64,000 nt of DNA from Streptomyces sp. PCS3-D2 (GCF_000612545.2 NZ_CP097800.1:3159001-3223000), one strand, 5' to 3'. Positions 12,327 through 20,978 are shown, numbered from the stretch's first letter. The notes: a model not told the origin generated them from the sequence alone. Made by a program: numbers and translations.

Positions 12327-12743
12327 TCAGCCGTCCTCGGCGCGGGCCGGTGACGAGGCCTCCAGCGGCTCCCTCATCCGGGCCCGCAGCTCCTCGGCCA
12401 CAGCCGCGACGTCCGCGCGGCCCAGCTTCGCCGCCTCGACCAGGTCGCCGAGTTCCTCCGGCGAGGGCAGCTTCGCGGCTCCGGCCACGCGCAGGTACGA
12501 GCGGGTCGCCGCGGCCGCGTAGAACTCGTTCATCGGCGATTCCAGCGCCGGGCAGACCGCCAGGGTGTGCAGGAACGCGGCGGCCCGCCACGCGGTGTCC
12601 GGGGCGGGCTGTTCTGGTACCAGGACCAGGTCGTTCTGGTGCCGGGCGACCGCGGCGGCCACCCCGGAGGGATCCCACACCGCGGGATCTGACGGGAGAT
12701 GGTGGGCCAGAGCGGTCCAGGCCCACTCCATGGTGATCTTCAA
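12327..12743 (-). CDS. Fic/Doc-like toxin component of a TA module (degenerate active site)
   Basis: Cytosolic all-helical protein (138 aa from TTG; 134 aa from the in-frame ATG at 12731). It resembles the small Streptomyces proteins annotated as Fic-family toxin components: AAAVARHQN, then LHTLAVCPALESPMNEFYAA, then YLRVAG. The canonical Fic motif HxFx(D/N)GN(G/K)R is absent; its position is taken by PALESPMNEFYAAA, so AMP or phosphate transfer by the classical mechanism is unlikely. The TTG start overlaps the antitoxin stop (TTGA), the usual coupling in such modules. Family identity is moderate and toxicity is unproven. Confidence 0.7.
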   Translation of the reverse strand: MKITMEWAWTALAHHLPSDPAVWDPSGVAAAVARHQNDLVLVPEQPAPDTAWRAAAFLHTLAVCPALESPMNEFYAAAATRSYLRVAGAAKLPSPEELGDLVEAAKLGRADVAAVAEELRARMREPLEASSPARAEDG

Positions 12744-12943
12744 TTGCCGAACCGCTCCTGGAAGTAGCCCCAGTGATCGGCGAACTCCTCAATGCCGGAG
12801 AGGAAGTTCTTCCGGTCCTCGTCGAGCTCGCGTTCGGTGACCTCGGTGATCAGCGCGGTGACCGTCGTCCCCAGCGCCGCCGCACGCGCCTTGAGGCGCT
12901 CGTGGAACTCTTCGTTCAGGCGGATGGTGACGTGTCTCGACAT
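12740..12943 (-). CDS. Ribbon-helix-helix antitoxin (Arc/CopG-like)
   Basis: Small DNA-binding protein of 67 aa. The N-terminal beta strand HVTIRLNEEFHERLKARAAA followed by GTTVTALITEVTERELDED is a ribbon-helix-helix dimerisation and DNA-binding fold. The C-terminal tail (FLSGIEEFADHWGYFQERFG) probably binds the toxin. The ATG at 12943 was chosen so that the protein begins just before the RHH strand; the longer open frame to 13009 would run through the operator. Placed first in a two-gene operon with the toxin-like gene, typical of autoregulated modules. Confidence 0.82.
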   Translation of the reverse strand: MSRHVTIRLNEEFHERLKARAAALGTTVTALITEVTERELDEDRKNFLSGIEEFADHWGYFQERFGN

Positions 12944-12952
12944 GCCCAACAC

Positions 12953-12974
12953 CGTACAGCGGAGGCGCTGTACG
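12953..12974. promoter_or_regulatory. Palindromic operator of the toxin-antitoxin operon
   Basis: CGTACAGCG-GAGG-CGCTGTACG: perfect 9-bp arms with a 4-bp spacer, 10 nt upstream of the antitoxin ATG. Position and symmetry fit autorepression by the RHH dimer. Confidence 0.7.
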
Positions 12975-12990
12975 CGCAGCACCAACGACG

Positions 12991-13027
12991 CGAGGGTGGG
13001 CAGGGACACAGTCCCTGCCCACCCTCG
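12991..13027 (-). terminator. Terminator after the LolA/RseB-fold gene
   Basis: Perfect 17-bp stem (12991-13007 with 13011-13027), 3-nt loop, 20 nt beyond the stop of the gene ending at 13047. It isolates the toxin-antitoxin operon from upstream transcription. Confidence 0.85.
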
Positions 13028-13046
13028 GCCGCACCTCCCGGGACGG

Positions 13047-14261
13047 CTACTTGTCGGCGTCGGCCGCCTTCACCAGCGCGTCCTTGGTGACGGCGCCGGC
13101 GTAGACCTTGCCGTTGTCGGTGACCAGGACGTTGAACAGGCGGGTCGACATGACCCGGCCCTCACCGAAGCCGCCGCTGACCTTGTCCCCGAGGGAGTCG
13201 AGGAACTGCCGGGCCTCCTTCGGGGCGTTCTTGTCGTTCTCCAGGTCCTTCAGGCTCCTGCCCGAACCCGAATCGATCCGTGCGATGGTGGCCCAGCCCT
13301 CGCCGAGCACCTTCACGTCGCCCTGGCCGGCCGGACCGCCGACCAGTCCGTCCAGGCCCGGGAAGGACTCCAGCGCCTTGGACGCGCCGTCCTTGTCACC
13401 CTTGCCGTGTCCGTCCACGCCCTCGGTCACCTTGGCACCCTTGGGCGGGGTGAAGGAGAAGGTGTCGGCGGACGGCTTGGCGAAGTCCACCTTGGTGAAG
13501 CCGGCGTCCACGATCGGCTTGCCGCCCTGGGACGAGAGCAGCTGCACGCGCAGCGGCACGCCGTTCCTGGCGTCCACCGCGATCTGCACCGATCCGACGG
13601 TCGAGCCGGCCTGCTTGGGCTTGAGCACCAGCTGGTAGGCGTCCCGCCCGGCCACCTGGGCGGTCTCGCCGACGCTCACGTCCGTGGTGGGACCGGCGGC
13701 CGCGAGGATCTCCTCGGCCAGCTTCTGCGGGGAGGCGTTGAGCCGGTCGCCGGTCTTGTGCTCCTTGCCCGTCCCCTTGCCGGCCGTCTTGTCCGACGGG
13801 GATGCCTTCTCGTGGAAGACCTCGTTGGACTTGGAGTCGTAGCCCCACACGTCGTCGCCGTTGTGGATGAGGCTGTACTCGTCCTTGCCGTCCAGGAAGG
13901 TGAGCTTCTGGCGGTCCTCGCCGTCGGCCGCGACCCGCAGGGTGTGCGTGCCGCTCGCCAGCTGCGCGACCTTGTCCCCCGGGTCGGCGGAGCCGCCCGT
14001 GACCCCGCCGCCGCCCAACAGGCCGGACGCGATCTTCGGCAGGCCCAGGTCGGTGCTGATCCTCGCCGTACCCGACAGCTGCTCCACCTGCGAGGCGGCG
14101 ACCTTCTCGATCAGCTGCTGCGCCGTGACCTCGGGCAGGTCGGGCCCGCCGGCGTTGGCGAAGGCCGGGACCATCGCCACGGTCGCCGCGGCGACACCCG
14201 CCACCGCGACCGGTACGGCGTACCGGGCGGCCTTGCGAGAAGTCTTCGTGTTCGCTGCCAT
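13047..14261 (-). CDS. Secreted LolA/RseB-fold protein (DUF2092-like)
   Basis: Exported or membrane-tethered protein of 404 aa. The N-terminus has a basic stretch (NTKTSRKAARYAVP) and one hydrophobic segment (residues 16-37, ending AFANA), which could be a cleaved signal or an anchor. The remainder (AQQLIEKVAASQVEQLSGTA, RQKLTFLDGKDEYSLIHNGD, YQLVLKPKQAGSTVGSVQIA) matches the beta-sheet LolA/LppX/RseB superfamily often annotated 'outer membrane lipoprotein carrier' in actinomycetes. Gram-positives have no Lol system, so a lipid- or signal-binding role is more likely. A charged GKGTGKEHKTGD linker sits near residue 163. ATG start at 14261. Confidence 0.8.
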   Translation of the reverse strand: MAANTKTSRKAARYAVPVAVAGVAAATVAMVPAFANAGGPDLPEVTAQQLIEKVAASQVEQLSGTARISTDLGLPKIASGLLGGGGVTGGSADPGDKVAQLASGTHTLRVAADGEDRQKLTFLDGKDEYSLIHNGDDVWGYDSKSNEVFHEKASPSDKTAGKGTGKEHKTGDRLNASPQKLAEEILAAAGPTTDVSVGETAQVAGRDAYQLVLKPKQAGSTVGSVQIAVDARNGVPLRVQLLSSQGGKPIVDAGFTKVDFAKPSADTFSFTPPKGAKVTEGVDGHGKGDKDGASKALESFPGLDGLVGGPAGQGDVKVLGEGWATIARIDSGSGRSLKDLENDKNAPKEARQFLDSLGDKVSGGFGEGRVMSTRLFNVLVTDNGKVYAGAVTKDALVKAADADK

Positions 14262-14416
14262 GTCAGTGCCCTGCCCTCTGTGTCGACGGCGGCGATCCGC
14301 ATGTCGCCGCGCTCACCCGATCTGGTGGGGTTGATGACTCCATCTGACCAAATCGGCGACGTCGGGGCGTCAGTCCCCGGAAGCAACCGTACGTACGACC
14401 GTGGGATGACACGGAA

Positions 14417-14463
14417 CGGGCCCTCTTCCCCCGACCCGTAGGGGTCGGCGGGCGGAGGGCCCG
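14417..14463 (-). terminator. Terminator after polyprenyl synthase
   Basis: Outer arms CGGGCCCTC and GAGGGCCCG enclose an inner hairpin CCGACCC-GTAG-GGGTCGG. Located 38 nt beyond the stop at 14501, upstream of the next co-oriented gene. Confidence 0.75.
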
Positions 14464-14500
14464 TGCGGTGCCGTCGGACGCGACCGCCCGCCGTGGGCGG

Positions 14501-15511
14501 TCAGCCGGCGCGGTGCACCACCGCGTCGCACAGCTCCTCCAGAGCCGCCTTCGCGAAGCACTCGGGCAGCGGCGCGAGCGTGGCCCGTGCCTCCTGCGCG
14601 TAGCGGACCGTGTCGCGGCGGGCCTGCTCCAGGGCCGGGTGCGCCCGCAGTCGGGTGAGCGCCTCGGCGTGGCGGGCGTCGTCGGTCAGGTCGCCGTCGA
14701 GCAGTTCGACGAGCTCCAGGTCCTCCGGCCGGCCGTCCCGCGCGGCCATCTCGCGCAGCCGGAGCACGGGCAGCGTCGGGATGCCCTCGCGCAGGTCGGT
14801 GCCCGGGGTCTTGCCGGACTCGTGGGTGTCGGAGGCGATGTCGAGGACGTCGTCGGCGAGCTGGAAGGCGGTGCCGAGGCGCTCCCCGTACTGGGTCAGG
14901 ATGTCGACGACCGACTCGTCGGCGCCGGACATCAGTGCGCCGAAGCGGCCGGAGACCGCGATCAGCGAGCCGGTCTTGCCGGCGATGACGTCGAGGTAGT
15001 GGGCGACGGGGTCACGGCCGTCCCGCGGGCCGGCCGTCTCCAGGATCTGGCCCGTCACGAGCCGCTCGAAGGCCTCGGCCTGGATGCGCACGGCCTCCGG
15101 CCCGAGGTCGGCCAGGATGTGCGATGCACGGGCGAAGAGGAAGTCACCCGTGAGGACGGCCACCGAGTTGCCCCAGCGGGCGTTGGCGCTCGCCACACCG
15201 CGGCGCACGTCCGCCTCGTCCATGACGTCGTCGTGGTAGAGCGTCGCCAGGTGGGTGAGCTCGACGACCACGGCGGACGGCACGACGCCGGGCGCGTAGG
15301 GGTCGCCGAAACGGGACGCCAGCATGACGAGCAGCGGCCGGAACCGCTTGCCTCCGGCCCGGACGAGGTGCTGTGCGGCCTCGGTGATGAAGGGGACTTC
15401 GCTCTTGGTGGCTTCCAGCAGACCCGCCTCGACGGCGGCCAGTCCGGCCTGGACATCGGTCTCAAGAGCCTGGTCCCGCACGCTCAGTCCGAACGGCCCG
15501 ACGACGGTCAC
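14501..15511 (-). CDS. All-trans polyprenyl diphosphate synthase
   Basis: Cytosolic prenyltransferase of 336 aa that condenses isopentenyl diphosphate onto an allylic primer to make a long isoprenoid chain. Both aspartate-rich motifs are intact: D94-D98 (DDVMD) and D220-D224 (DDVLD), with the usual GGKRFRP near residue 53. Chain length cannot be read reliably, but the type and the surrounding menaquinone genes suggest the menaquinone side chain. The GTG start at 15511 has AGGAG 6 nt upstream. Monocistronic, from a probable promoter at 15557-15585 and ending in the hairpin at 14417-14463. Confidence 0.92.
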   Translation of the reverse strand: MTVVGPFGLSVRDQALETDVQAGLAAVEAGLLEATKSEVPFITEAAQHLVRAGGKRFRPLLVMLASRFGDPYAPGVVPSAVVVELTHLATLYHDDVMDEADVRRGVASANARWGNSVAVLTGDFLFARASHILADLGPEAVRIQAEAFERLVTGQILETAGPRDGRDPVAHYLDVIAGKTGSLIAVSGRFGALMSGADESVVDILTQYGERLGTAFQLADDVLDIASDTHESGKTPGTDLREGIPTLPVLRLREMAARDGRPEDLELVELLDGDLTDDARHAEALTRLRAHPALEQARRDTVRYAQEARATLAPLPECFAKAALEELCDAVVHRAG

Positions 15512-15528
15512 GAGGGGTACTCCTGTCT

Positions 15529-15552
15529 GCTGACGATCACGCTGACGATCAC
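15529..15552. repeat. Tandem 12-mer in the polyprenyl synthase leader
   Basis: GCTGACGATCAC occurs twice head-to-tail with no spacer, between the start codon and the proposed -10, covering the predicted transcript start. Possible direct-repeat operator. Confidence 0.6.
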
Positions 15553-15556
15553 ATGG

Positions 15557-15585
15557 ATTGTCGATGTGTCGCTGCCATCACTCAA
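15557..15585 (-). promoter_or_regulatory. Probable sigma-70-type promoter of polyprenyl synthase
   Basis: On the minus strand TTGAGT (15585-15580) and GACAAT (15562-15557) are separated by 17 bp, a good HrdB-type match in an AT-richer stretch. Confidence 0.5.
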
Positions 15586-15742
15586 GCCAGCGTATCGGGT
15601 CTGTTTTCGATCACCGAGAGGGCCTTCCCGGCCACCCTCCCCACACTGCCCGATGCGCACCGGTATGTTCTGGAGGAGCCGGAACAACCGGAGAGTGCGT
15701 TTTGCCCAGAACTGCGGCCGAGGCGAATGGTGGCAGAACCCG

Positions 15743-17749
15743 ATGATCATCCGCACCGAGTTCCCGTACGGAACCACCCACGAGGATGTCCGGATCCCGC
15801 TCCCGGACGGGGTGGAGCTGTACGCCCGGATCTGGCGCCCGGCGACCGGCGAACCCGTCCCGGCCCTGCTGGAGTATCTCCCCCACCGGCTCACCGACCG
15901 GACCGCGCCGCGCGACTGGCAGCGCCACCCGTGGTACGCGGGGCACGGCTACGCCTCCGTACGCGTGGACGTGCGCGGGCACGGGTGCAGCGGCGGCCTG
16001 CCCGGCGACGCGTGCGACGCCCGTGAGCTCGCGGACGGGGTCGCGGTGGTGGAGTGGCTGGCGGCCCAGGAATGGTGCACGGGTTCGGTGGGGATGTTCG
16101 GGGTCTCCTGGGGCGGGCTGAACTCCCTCCAGCTGGCCGCTCTCGCCCCCGAGGCCCTGAAGGCCGTCATCACCGTCTGCGCGACCGACGACCGCTTCGA
16201 CAACGACGCGCACTACATGGGCGGCTCGGTGCTCGCCGTGGACATGCACGCGCGGGCGGCGGCCCTGCTGGCCCTCTCCTCGCGGCCGCCGGACCCGCAG
16301 TACGCCGGCGACGGCTGGCGCGGGCAGTGGCTGGAGCGGCTGGAGGCGGTGGAACCGCTGATCCACACCTGGCTCTCGCACCAGACCCGCGACGCCTACT
16401 GGCGCCACGGCAGCATCCGCGAGGACTACGGCGCGATCGACGCGGCCGTGCTCGCGGTCGGCGGCTGGCACGACCCCTACCGGGACACCGTGCTGCGGCT
16501 GGTCCAGCACCTGCCGTCGGCGCGCGTACGGGGCCTGATCGGACCCTGGCCGCACCAGTACCCGGACCGCGGGCGGGCGCCGGGACCGGCCATCGGCTTC
16601 CTCCAGGAGACCCTGCGCTGGTGGGACCACTGGCTGAAGGGGGCCGACAACGGCGTGATGGACGAACCGCTGCTGCGTGCCTGGATCAGCGAAGCGCACC
16701 CGCCCGCGACCGTGTACGAGGAGCTGCCGGGACGCTGGGTCGGCGAGGGGTCCTGGCCCTCGGCGGGGGTGGTCCCCGTGCCGTACGCGTTCCGGGGCGC
16801 ACCGGTGACCGTGGCCTCCCCGCAGCACACCGGGCTGGACGCGGGGCGCTTCCGGCCCCGCGGCAACGACGCCGACCTTCCGCCGGACCAGCGCGATGAG
16901 GACGCGAAATCGGCCTGCTTCGAGTTCCCGGTGGGCGGCGGCGAGCCGGTGGAGATCCTGGGCCGGCCGTCGGTGACCCTGCGACTGCGGCTCGACGTGC
17001 CGTACGGGCAGGTGGTGGCCCGGCTGTGCGACGTCGCCCCGGACGGCTCCTCGACGCTGGTCACACGGGGCGCGCTGAACCTGTCCGCCCGCCAGGGCCG
17101 GGACCGGGCCGTCCCCTGGCCGGTGGGGTCGTACGAGGACGTGACCTTCGAGCTGAACGGCATCGGCCACGCCTTCCCGCCGGGGCACCGGATCCGCCTC
17201 GCGGTGTCCTCCGCGTACTGGCCGTGGATCTGGCCGCGAGCCGGGTCGGAGGCCGGCTGGACACTGGACCCGGCGGGCAGTTCGGTGACCCTGCCGGTCC
17301 GGGCGGCCTCCCCGGCCGGGGACGAAGGGATCGTCTTCGAGCTCCCGGAACAGGCGGAGCCGCTCGGCGTCTCCTTCCCGGCCACCCTGGACGAGCCGCG
17401 CCCGGAGCGGCTCGTCGTACGGGACGTGGCGCGCGGGACCTGGCGGCTGGAAGTGGATCCGCGCTGCGGGGGCACCCGGGTCCACCCGGACGGCCTGGAG
17501 TACGGCGAGGACGCCACTGAGGTGTACGAAATCCAGGACGGGGACCCGCTGTCGGCCCGGACCCGCTCGCAGTGGCGGATCCGGCTCCACCGGCCGGAAC
17601 GGGGCTGGGACGCGCGAGTGGAGACCACCTCGGAGATCCGCTGCGACGAGGGCGGCTTCGTGACGTCGGACGAACTGGTCTGCCGGGAGGGCGAGGAGGT
17701 GGTCTTCCACCGCTCGTGGGAACGCCGCCTTCCGCGCGCGGCGGGCTGA
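15743..17749 (+). CDS. CocE/NonD-family alpha/beta hydrolase
   Basis: Serine hydrolase of 668 aa in the X-Pro dipeptidyl-peptidase/cocaine-esterase family (S15). The catalytic domain has nucleophile Ser122 in GVSWGG, Asp244 in GGWHDPYRD and His271 in GPWPHQY. A C-terminal jelly-roll (about 340-560) follows. No signal peptide is seen at the chosen ATG (MIIRTEFPYGTTHEDVRIPL), so it is probably cytosolic. The open frame extends far upstream in another gene's antisense strand and is ignored. Substrate cannot be predicted. It converges on the HAD gene with an 18-nt gap. Confidence 0.88.
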   Translation: MIIRTEFPYGTTHEDVRIPLPDGVELYARIWRPATGEPVPALLEYLPHRLTDRTAPRDWQRHPWYAGHGYASVRVDVRGHGCSGGLPGDACDARELADGVAVVEWLAAQEWCTGSVGMFGVSWGGLNSLQLAALAPEALKAVITVCATDDRFDNDAHYMGGSVLAVDMHARAAALLALSSRPPDPQYAGDGWRGQWLERLEAVEPLIHTWLSHQTRDAYWRHGSIREDYGAIDAAVLAVGGWHDPYRDTVLRLVQHLPSARVRGLIGPWPHQYPDRGRAPGPAIGFLQETLRWWDHWLKGADNGVMDEPLLRAWISEAHPPATVYEELPGRWVGEGSWPSAGVVPVPYAFRGAPVTVASPQHTGLDAGRFRPRGNDADLPPDQRDEDAKSACFEFPVGGGEPVEILGRPSVTLRLRLDVPYGQVVARLCDVAPDGSSTLVTRGALNLSARQGRDRAVPWPVGSYEDVTFELNGIGHAFPPGHRIRLAVSSAYWPWIWPRAGSEAGWTLDPAGSSVTLPVRAASPAGDEGIVFELPEQAEPLGVSFPATLDEPRPERLVVRDVARGTWRLEVDPRCGGTRVHPDGLEYGEDATEVYEIQDGDPLSARTRSQWRIRLHRPERGWDARVETTSEIRCDEGGFVTSDELVCREGEEVVFHRSWERRLPRAAG

Positions 17750-17767
17750 CCGGGTCCGCGGTGGCGG

Positions 17768-18586
17768 TTAGCCGAACAGCCGCTCCAGGACCACCGCGAT
17801 GCCGTCGGCCTCGTTGGACAGGGTCAGCTCGTCGGCCACCGCGACCAGTTCCGGGTGGGAGTTGGCCATGGCCACCCCCCAGGCCGCCCATGCGAACATC
17901 GGGACGTCGTTCGGCATGTCGCCGAAGGCGATCGTCCGGGTGGCGCAGATGCCCAGGACGTCGGCCGCCCGGGCCAGGCCATGGGCCTTGTCGATGCCCG
18001 GCGGCTGGAGTTCCACCGTGTGCTCGCCCGCCATCGTGACGTTCACCAGGTCCCCGACCACCGAGCGGGCCACCCGCGTCAGCTCGTCGTCGTCCAGTTC
18101 CGGGTGCTGGAGCAGCACCTTGTTGATCGGTGCCGACCACAGGTCGGAACGCCGGGCCACCCGGACCGTCGGCAGGTGCGGGTGCCACATCCGGTAGCCC
18201 GGGCCCATCAGCATCTCCGCGTCCAGGCCCTCCTGGTTGACCGCCGCGTAGACCTCGCCGATCTCCGCCTCGATCTTGCCGAGGGCCACCTCCGCCAGCT
18301 CGCGGTCCATGGAAACGGCGTGCAGCAGTCGGCCGCGCGCCGCGTCGTACACCTGCGCCCCCTGGGCGCACACCGCGAGCCCCGTGTAATCCAGTCCGTC
18401 GAAAACGTGTCGCACCTGGGGGACGGGGCGACCGGTGACGATGATGTGCCGGGCACCGGCGGCACGGGCCGCCGCGAGCGCCCCGCGGGAACGGGCCGAG
18501 ACGCCGTCGCCGGCACGCAGCAGGGTCCCGTCCAGGTCAGTGGCGATCAAGGCATAGGGGAGGGCCGGAAGAGGCGCGGAAGTCAC
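17768..18586 (-). CDS. HAD-superfamily (Cof-type) phosphatase
   Basis: Cytosolic HAD hydrolase of 272 aa. Motif I is DLDGT (Asp17 nucleophile, Asp19). IIVTGRP is motif II, the Lys in APINKVLL and FGDMPNDVPMF complete the active site, and a C2-type cap lies between. Family members dephosphorylate sugar phosphates and cofactors; the substrate here is unknown. The GTG at 18586 is preferred because the catalytic strand begins soon after; an upstream TTG at 18616 would add ten residues. Neither has a strong ribosome-binding site. Confidence 0.87.
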   Translation of the reverse strand: MTSAPLPALPYALIATDLDGTLLRAGDGVSARSRGALAAARAAGARHIIVTGRPVPQVRHVFDGLDYTGLAVCAQGAQVYDAARGRLLHAVSMDRELAEVALGKIEAEIGEVYAAVNQEGLDAEMLMGPGYRMWHPHLPTVRVARRSDLWSAPINKVLLQHPELDDDELTRVARSVVGDLVNVTMAGEHTVELQPPGIDKAHGLARAADVLGICATRTIAFGDMPNDVPMFAWAAWGVAMANSHPELVAVADELTLSNEADGIAVVLERLFG

Positions 18587-18976
18587 GGCGCCAAGGATAC
18601 GGACCCCTGTGGACAAGTCCTACAAATAGGGCGCGAAACCGGCCTCCCACGCGCCCCCTCGGCCACGTGACGCACTGCGGAGTCGACGATCCGGTTCTGA
18701 GCACGACAGGTCGCCGCCACCGCCCGGCACCTTCCCGCTTCGACGCGCGGCGCCGGAACCCTTGTCCAGGCGCCCGACCTTACGGCCTGAACCCGGCAAC
18801 TCGCACTCGAAGATCAGATAGGACCATCATTGGCGGTATCTGCCCATTCCAGCCTTCCCCTGTGTGTTTCATATCCGACTGAGGGCCCGAGCTTTCCCAC
18901 GGGATCCTGGGTAGCGTGTGCCGCACGGTGTTTCCCGGGACACCCCCGGACCGCGTCGAAAGCGAGGCAGTACCCC
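18587..18976. other. Intergenic region between HAD gene and fahA
   Basis: A divergent 390-bp gap. No gene is supported. The relatively AT-rich part (18805-18890) probably contains the promoters. GGCGGTATCTGCC (18833-18845) is a short interrupted palindrome. Confidence 0.4.
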
Positions 18977-20200
18977 ATGCCCCAGCAGAGCCCCCTCGAT
19001 GTCCCCGAGGGCGACCCGTTCGGGCCGCACAACCTCCCCTACGGCGTCTTCTCGACCGCCGGCGAGGACCGCCGGCGGATCGGCGTGCGCATCGGCGGGC
19101 ACGTGCTGGACGCGGGGGCGGCAGCGATCGCGCTCGGCTCCCCGTACGCCGGGCTGCTCGGCGCGCCCTCCCTCAACCCGCTGCTGGCCGCCGGGCGCAC
19201 CGCCTGGCGCGACGTGCGGCGCGCCCTGACCGCCTGGGTCACCGACCCCGGCCACCGCCCCACCGTCGAGCCCCACCTGCTGCCCCTGGACGGGGTCACG
19301 CTGCACCTGCCGTACGAGGTCGCCGACTACGTCGACTTCTACGCCAGCGAGCACCACGCCACCAACGTCGGCATGATGTTCCGCCCCGACGGCGACGCGC
19401 TGACGCCCAACTGGAAGCACCTGCCCATCGGTTACCACGGCCGCTCCGGCACCGTCGTGGTCTCCGGGACCGACGTCGTGCGGCCCTCCGGGCAGCGCAA
19501 GGCGCCCGCCGACCCGGCCCCCGTCTTCGGCCCGTCCGTCAAGCTCGACATCGAGGCCGAGGTCGGGTTCGTCGTCGGCACGCCGTCCGCGCAGGGCAGC
19601 CCGGTCCCGCTGGGCGCGTTCGAGGACCACGTCTTCGGTCTCTTCCTGCTCAACGACTGGTCGGCGCGGGACATCCAGGCCTGGGAGTACGTACCGCTCG
19701 GCCCCTTCCTCGGCAAGTCCTTCGCCACCTCCGTCTCCGCCTGGGTCACCCCGCTGGAGGCGCTCGACGCCGCCCGCGTCGCCCCGCCCGCCCGGGACTT
19801 CCCGCTCCTGCCCTACCTGGACGACGCCGCGGTCGACCGCCCCGGCGGCTTCGACCTGCGCATCACCGTCGCCCTCAACGGCCAGGAGGTGGCGCAGCCG
19901 CCGTTCGCGACGATGTACTGGACCGCCGCCCAGCAGCTCGCGCACATGACCGTCAACGGCGCCTCCCTGCGCACCGGTGACGTCTTCGGCTCGGGCACGG
20001 TCAGCGGCCCCGAGGTCGGCCAGCGCGGCTCGCTGCTGGAGCTCACCTGGAACGGCCGCGACGCCATCGAGCTCGCCGACGGCAAGCGCACCTTCCTGGA
20101 GGACGGCGACACCGTCACCCTCACCGCCTGGGCCCCCGGCCCGGACGGCACGCGCGTCGGCCTCGGCGAGGTCACCGGCCGCATCGTGGGCGCCGCGTAG
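18977..20200 (+). CDS. fahA: Fumarylacetoacetase
   Basis: Cytosolic metalloenzyme of 407 aa catalysing the last step of tyrosine catabolism, fumarylacetoacetate to fumarate plus acetoacetate. The N-terminal SH3-like domain (FGPHNLPYGVFSTAGE) is followed by the catalytic domain with DYVDFYASEHHATNVGMMFR (metal and catalytic His), the acidic DIEAEVGFVVG, LLNDWSARDIQAWEYVPLGP and GKSFATSVSAWV. Length matches the usual 400-430 aa. ATG at 18977 with a GAGG about 9 nt upstream. Other tyrosine-pathway genes are not adjacent. Confidence 0.96.
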   Translation: MPQQSPLDVPEGDPFGPHNLPYGVFSTAGEDRRRIGVRIGGHVLDAGAAAIALGSPYAGLLGAPSLNPLLAAGRTAWRDVRRALTAWVTDPGHRPTVEPHLLPLDGVTLHLPYEVADYVDFYASEHHATNVGMMFRPDGDALTPNWKHLPIGYHGRSGTVVVSGTDVVRPSGQRKAPADPAPVFGPSVKLDIEAEVGFVVGTPSAQGSPVPLGAFEDHVFGLFLLNDWSARDIQAWEYVPLGPFLGKSFATSVSAWVTPLEALDAARVAPPARDFPLLPYLDDAAVDRPGGFDLRITVALNGQEVAQPPFATMYWTAAQQLAHMTVNGASLRTGDVFGSGTVSGPEVGQRGSLLELTWNGRDAIELADGKRTFLEDGDTVTLTAWAPGPDGTRVGLGEVTGRIVGAA

Positions 20201-20236
20201 CGCCCCTCCGCGCCCCCAGCGCCCCCCAGCGCCCCC

Positions 20237-20272
20237 GCGCCTCCGAACGGCCAGCCCCCCGTTCGGAGGCGC
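20237..20272 (+). terminator. Terminator after fahA
   Basis: GCGCCTCCGAACGG and CCGTTCGGAGGCGC form a perfect 14-bp stem with an 8-nt loop, 36 nt after the stop. Confidence 0.85.
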
Positions 20273-20366
20273 GCCGCGTGCGGCGGGCGGGGCGGGCCGG
20301 GATGGTGGACGGACGACCGGAAGCGGGAACCCGTACCCCGTACCCCCACCGCGAGGAGCCGCCGCC

Positions 20367-20978
20367 ATGACCGTACTCAGCCCGAGGACCCTCGTCACCT
20401 GCGCGGCCGCCGTGGCCCTCGGCCTGACCGCCGTGGCCCCGGCCCACGGGGTCGAGGGGCCCGCGCCCGACCCGCGCGACGCGAAGGCCATGCGGGACTT
20501 GGCGACGGCGATCGCGGCGACGGCCAAGTACGCGGACGAGCGGGAGGCCATCAAGGACGGGTACGTCCCGCACGGCGAGGAGTGCATGACGAACCCCTTC
20601 GGGGTGGGCGCCATGAACTACCACTACGTCAAGCAGGCCAACTGGGGTTCGAAGGACCCCGCGAGGCCCACCGCGCTGCTCTACAGCCGGGAGAAGGACC
20701 GAAACGGCCGCCGCAAGCTGGAGACGGTGGAATGGATGGCCACCGACCGGGACCAGGACCTGAAGACCGACGACGACCGGCCGAGCATGTTCGGCCTGCC
20801 CTTCGACGGCCCCATGCCGGGCCACTGGGCCGGCATGCCCAAGCACTACGACCTGCACCTGTGGGCGTACAAGGAGAACCCGGCCGGCCGCTTCCACAAC
20901 TGGAACCCGGCCCTGACCTGCCCGAAGAAGGCCCCCACCCCGGGCAAGCCGGCGGCCGCCCACGCGCACGGCCACTAG
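20367..20978 (+). CDS. Secreted conserved protein of unknown function (His-rich)
   Basis: Exported protein of 203 aa with a signal peptide (cleavage near VAPAHG-VEG). The mature part has a recognisable but uncharacterised pattern: GYVPHGEECMTNPFGVGAMN, NYHYVK, LFDG-like FGLPFDGPMPGHWAGMPKHY and DLHLWAYKENPAGRFHNWNP, ending with a His-rich tail (AHAHGH). The repeated invariant His and Glu residues suggest metal or ligand binding. The ATG at 20367 follows GAGGAG by 9 nt. Similar secreted proteins occur in other bacteria as I recall, but I know no function. Confidence 0.8.
   Translation: MTVLSPRTLVTCAAAVALGLTAVAPAHGVEGPAPDPRDAKAMRDLATAIAATAKYADEREAIKDGYVPHGEECMTNPFGVGAMNYHYVKQANWGSKDPARPTALLYSREKDRNGRRKLETVEWMATDRDQDLKTDDDRPSMFGLPFDGPMPGHWAGMPKHYDLHLWAYKENPAGRFHNWNPALTCPKKAPTPGKPAAAHAHGH

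Noticed and set aside
14262-14500. tRNA or small RNA gene in the gap
   Set aside because: No T-arm consensus or cloverleaf; the structure present is a terminator.
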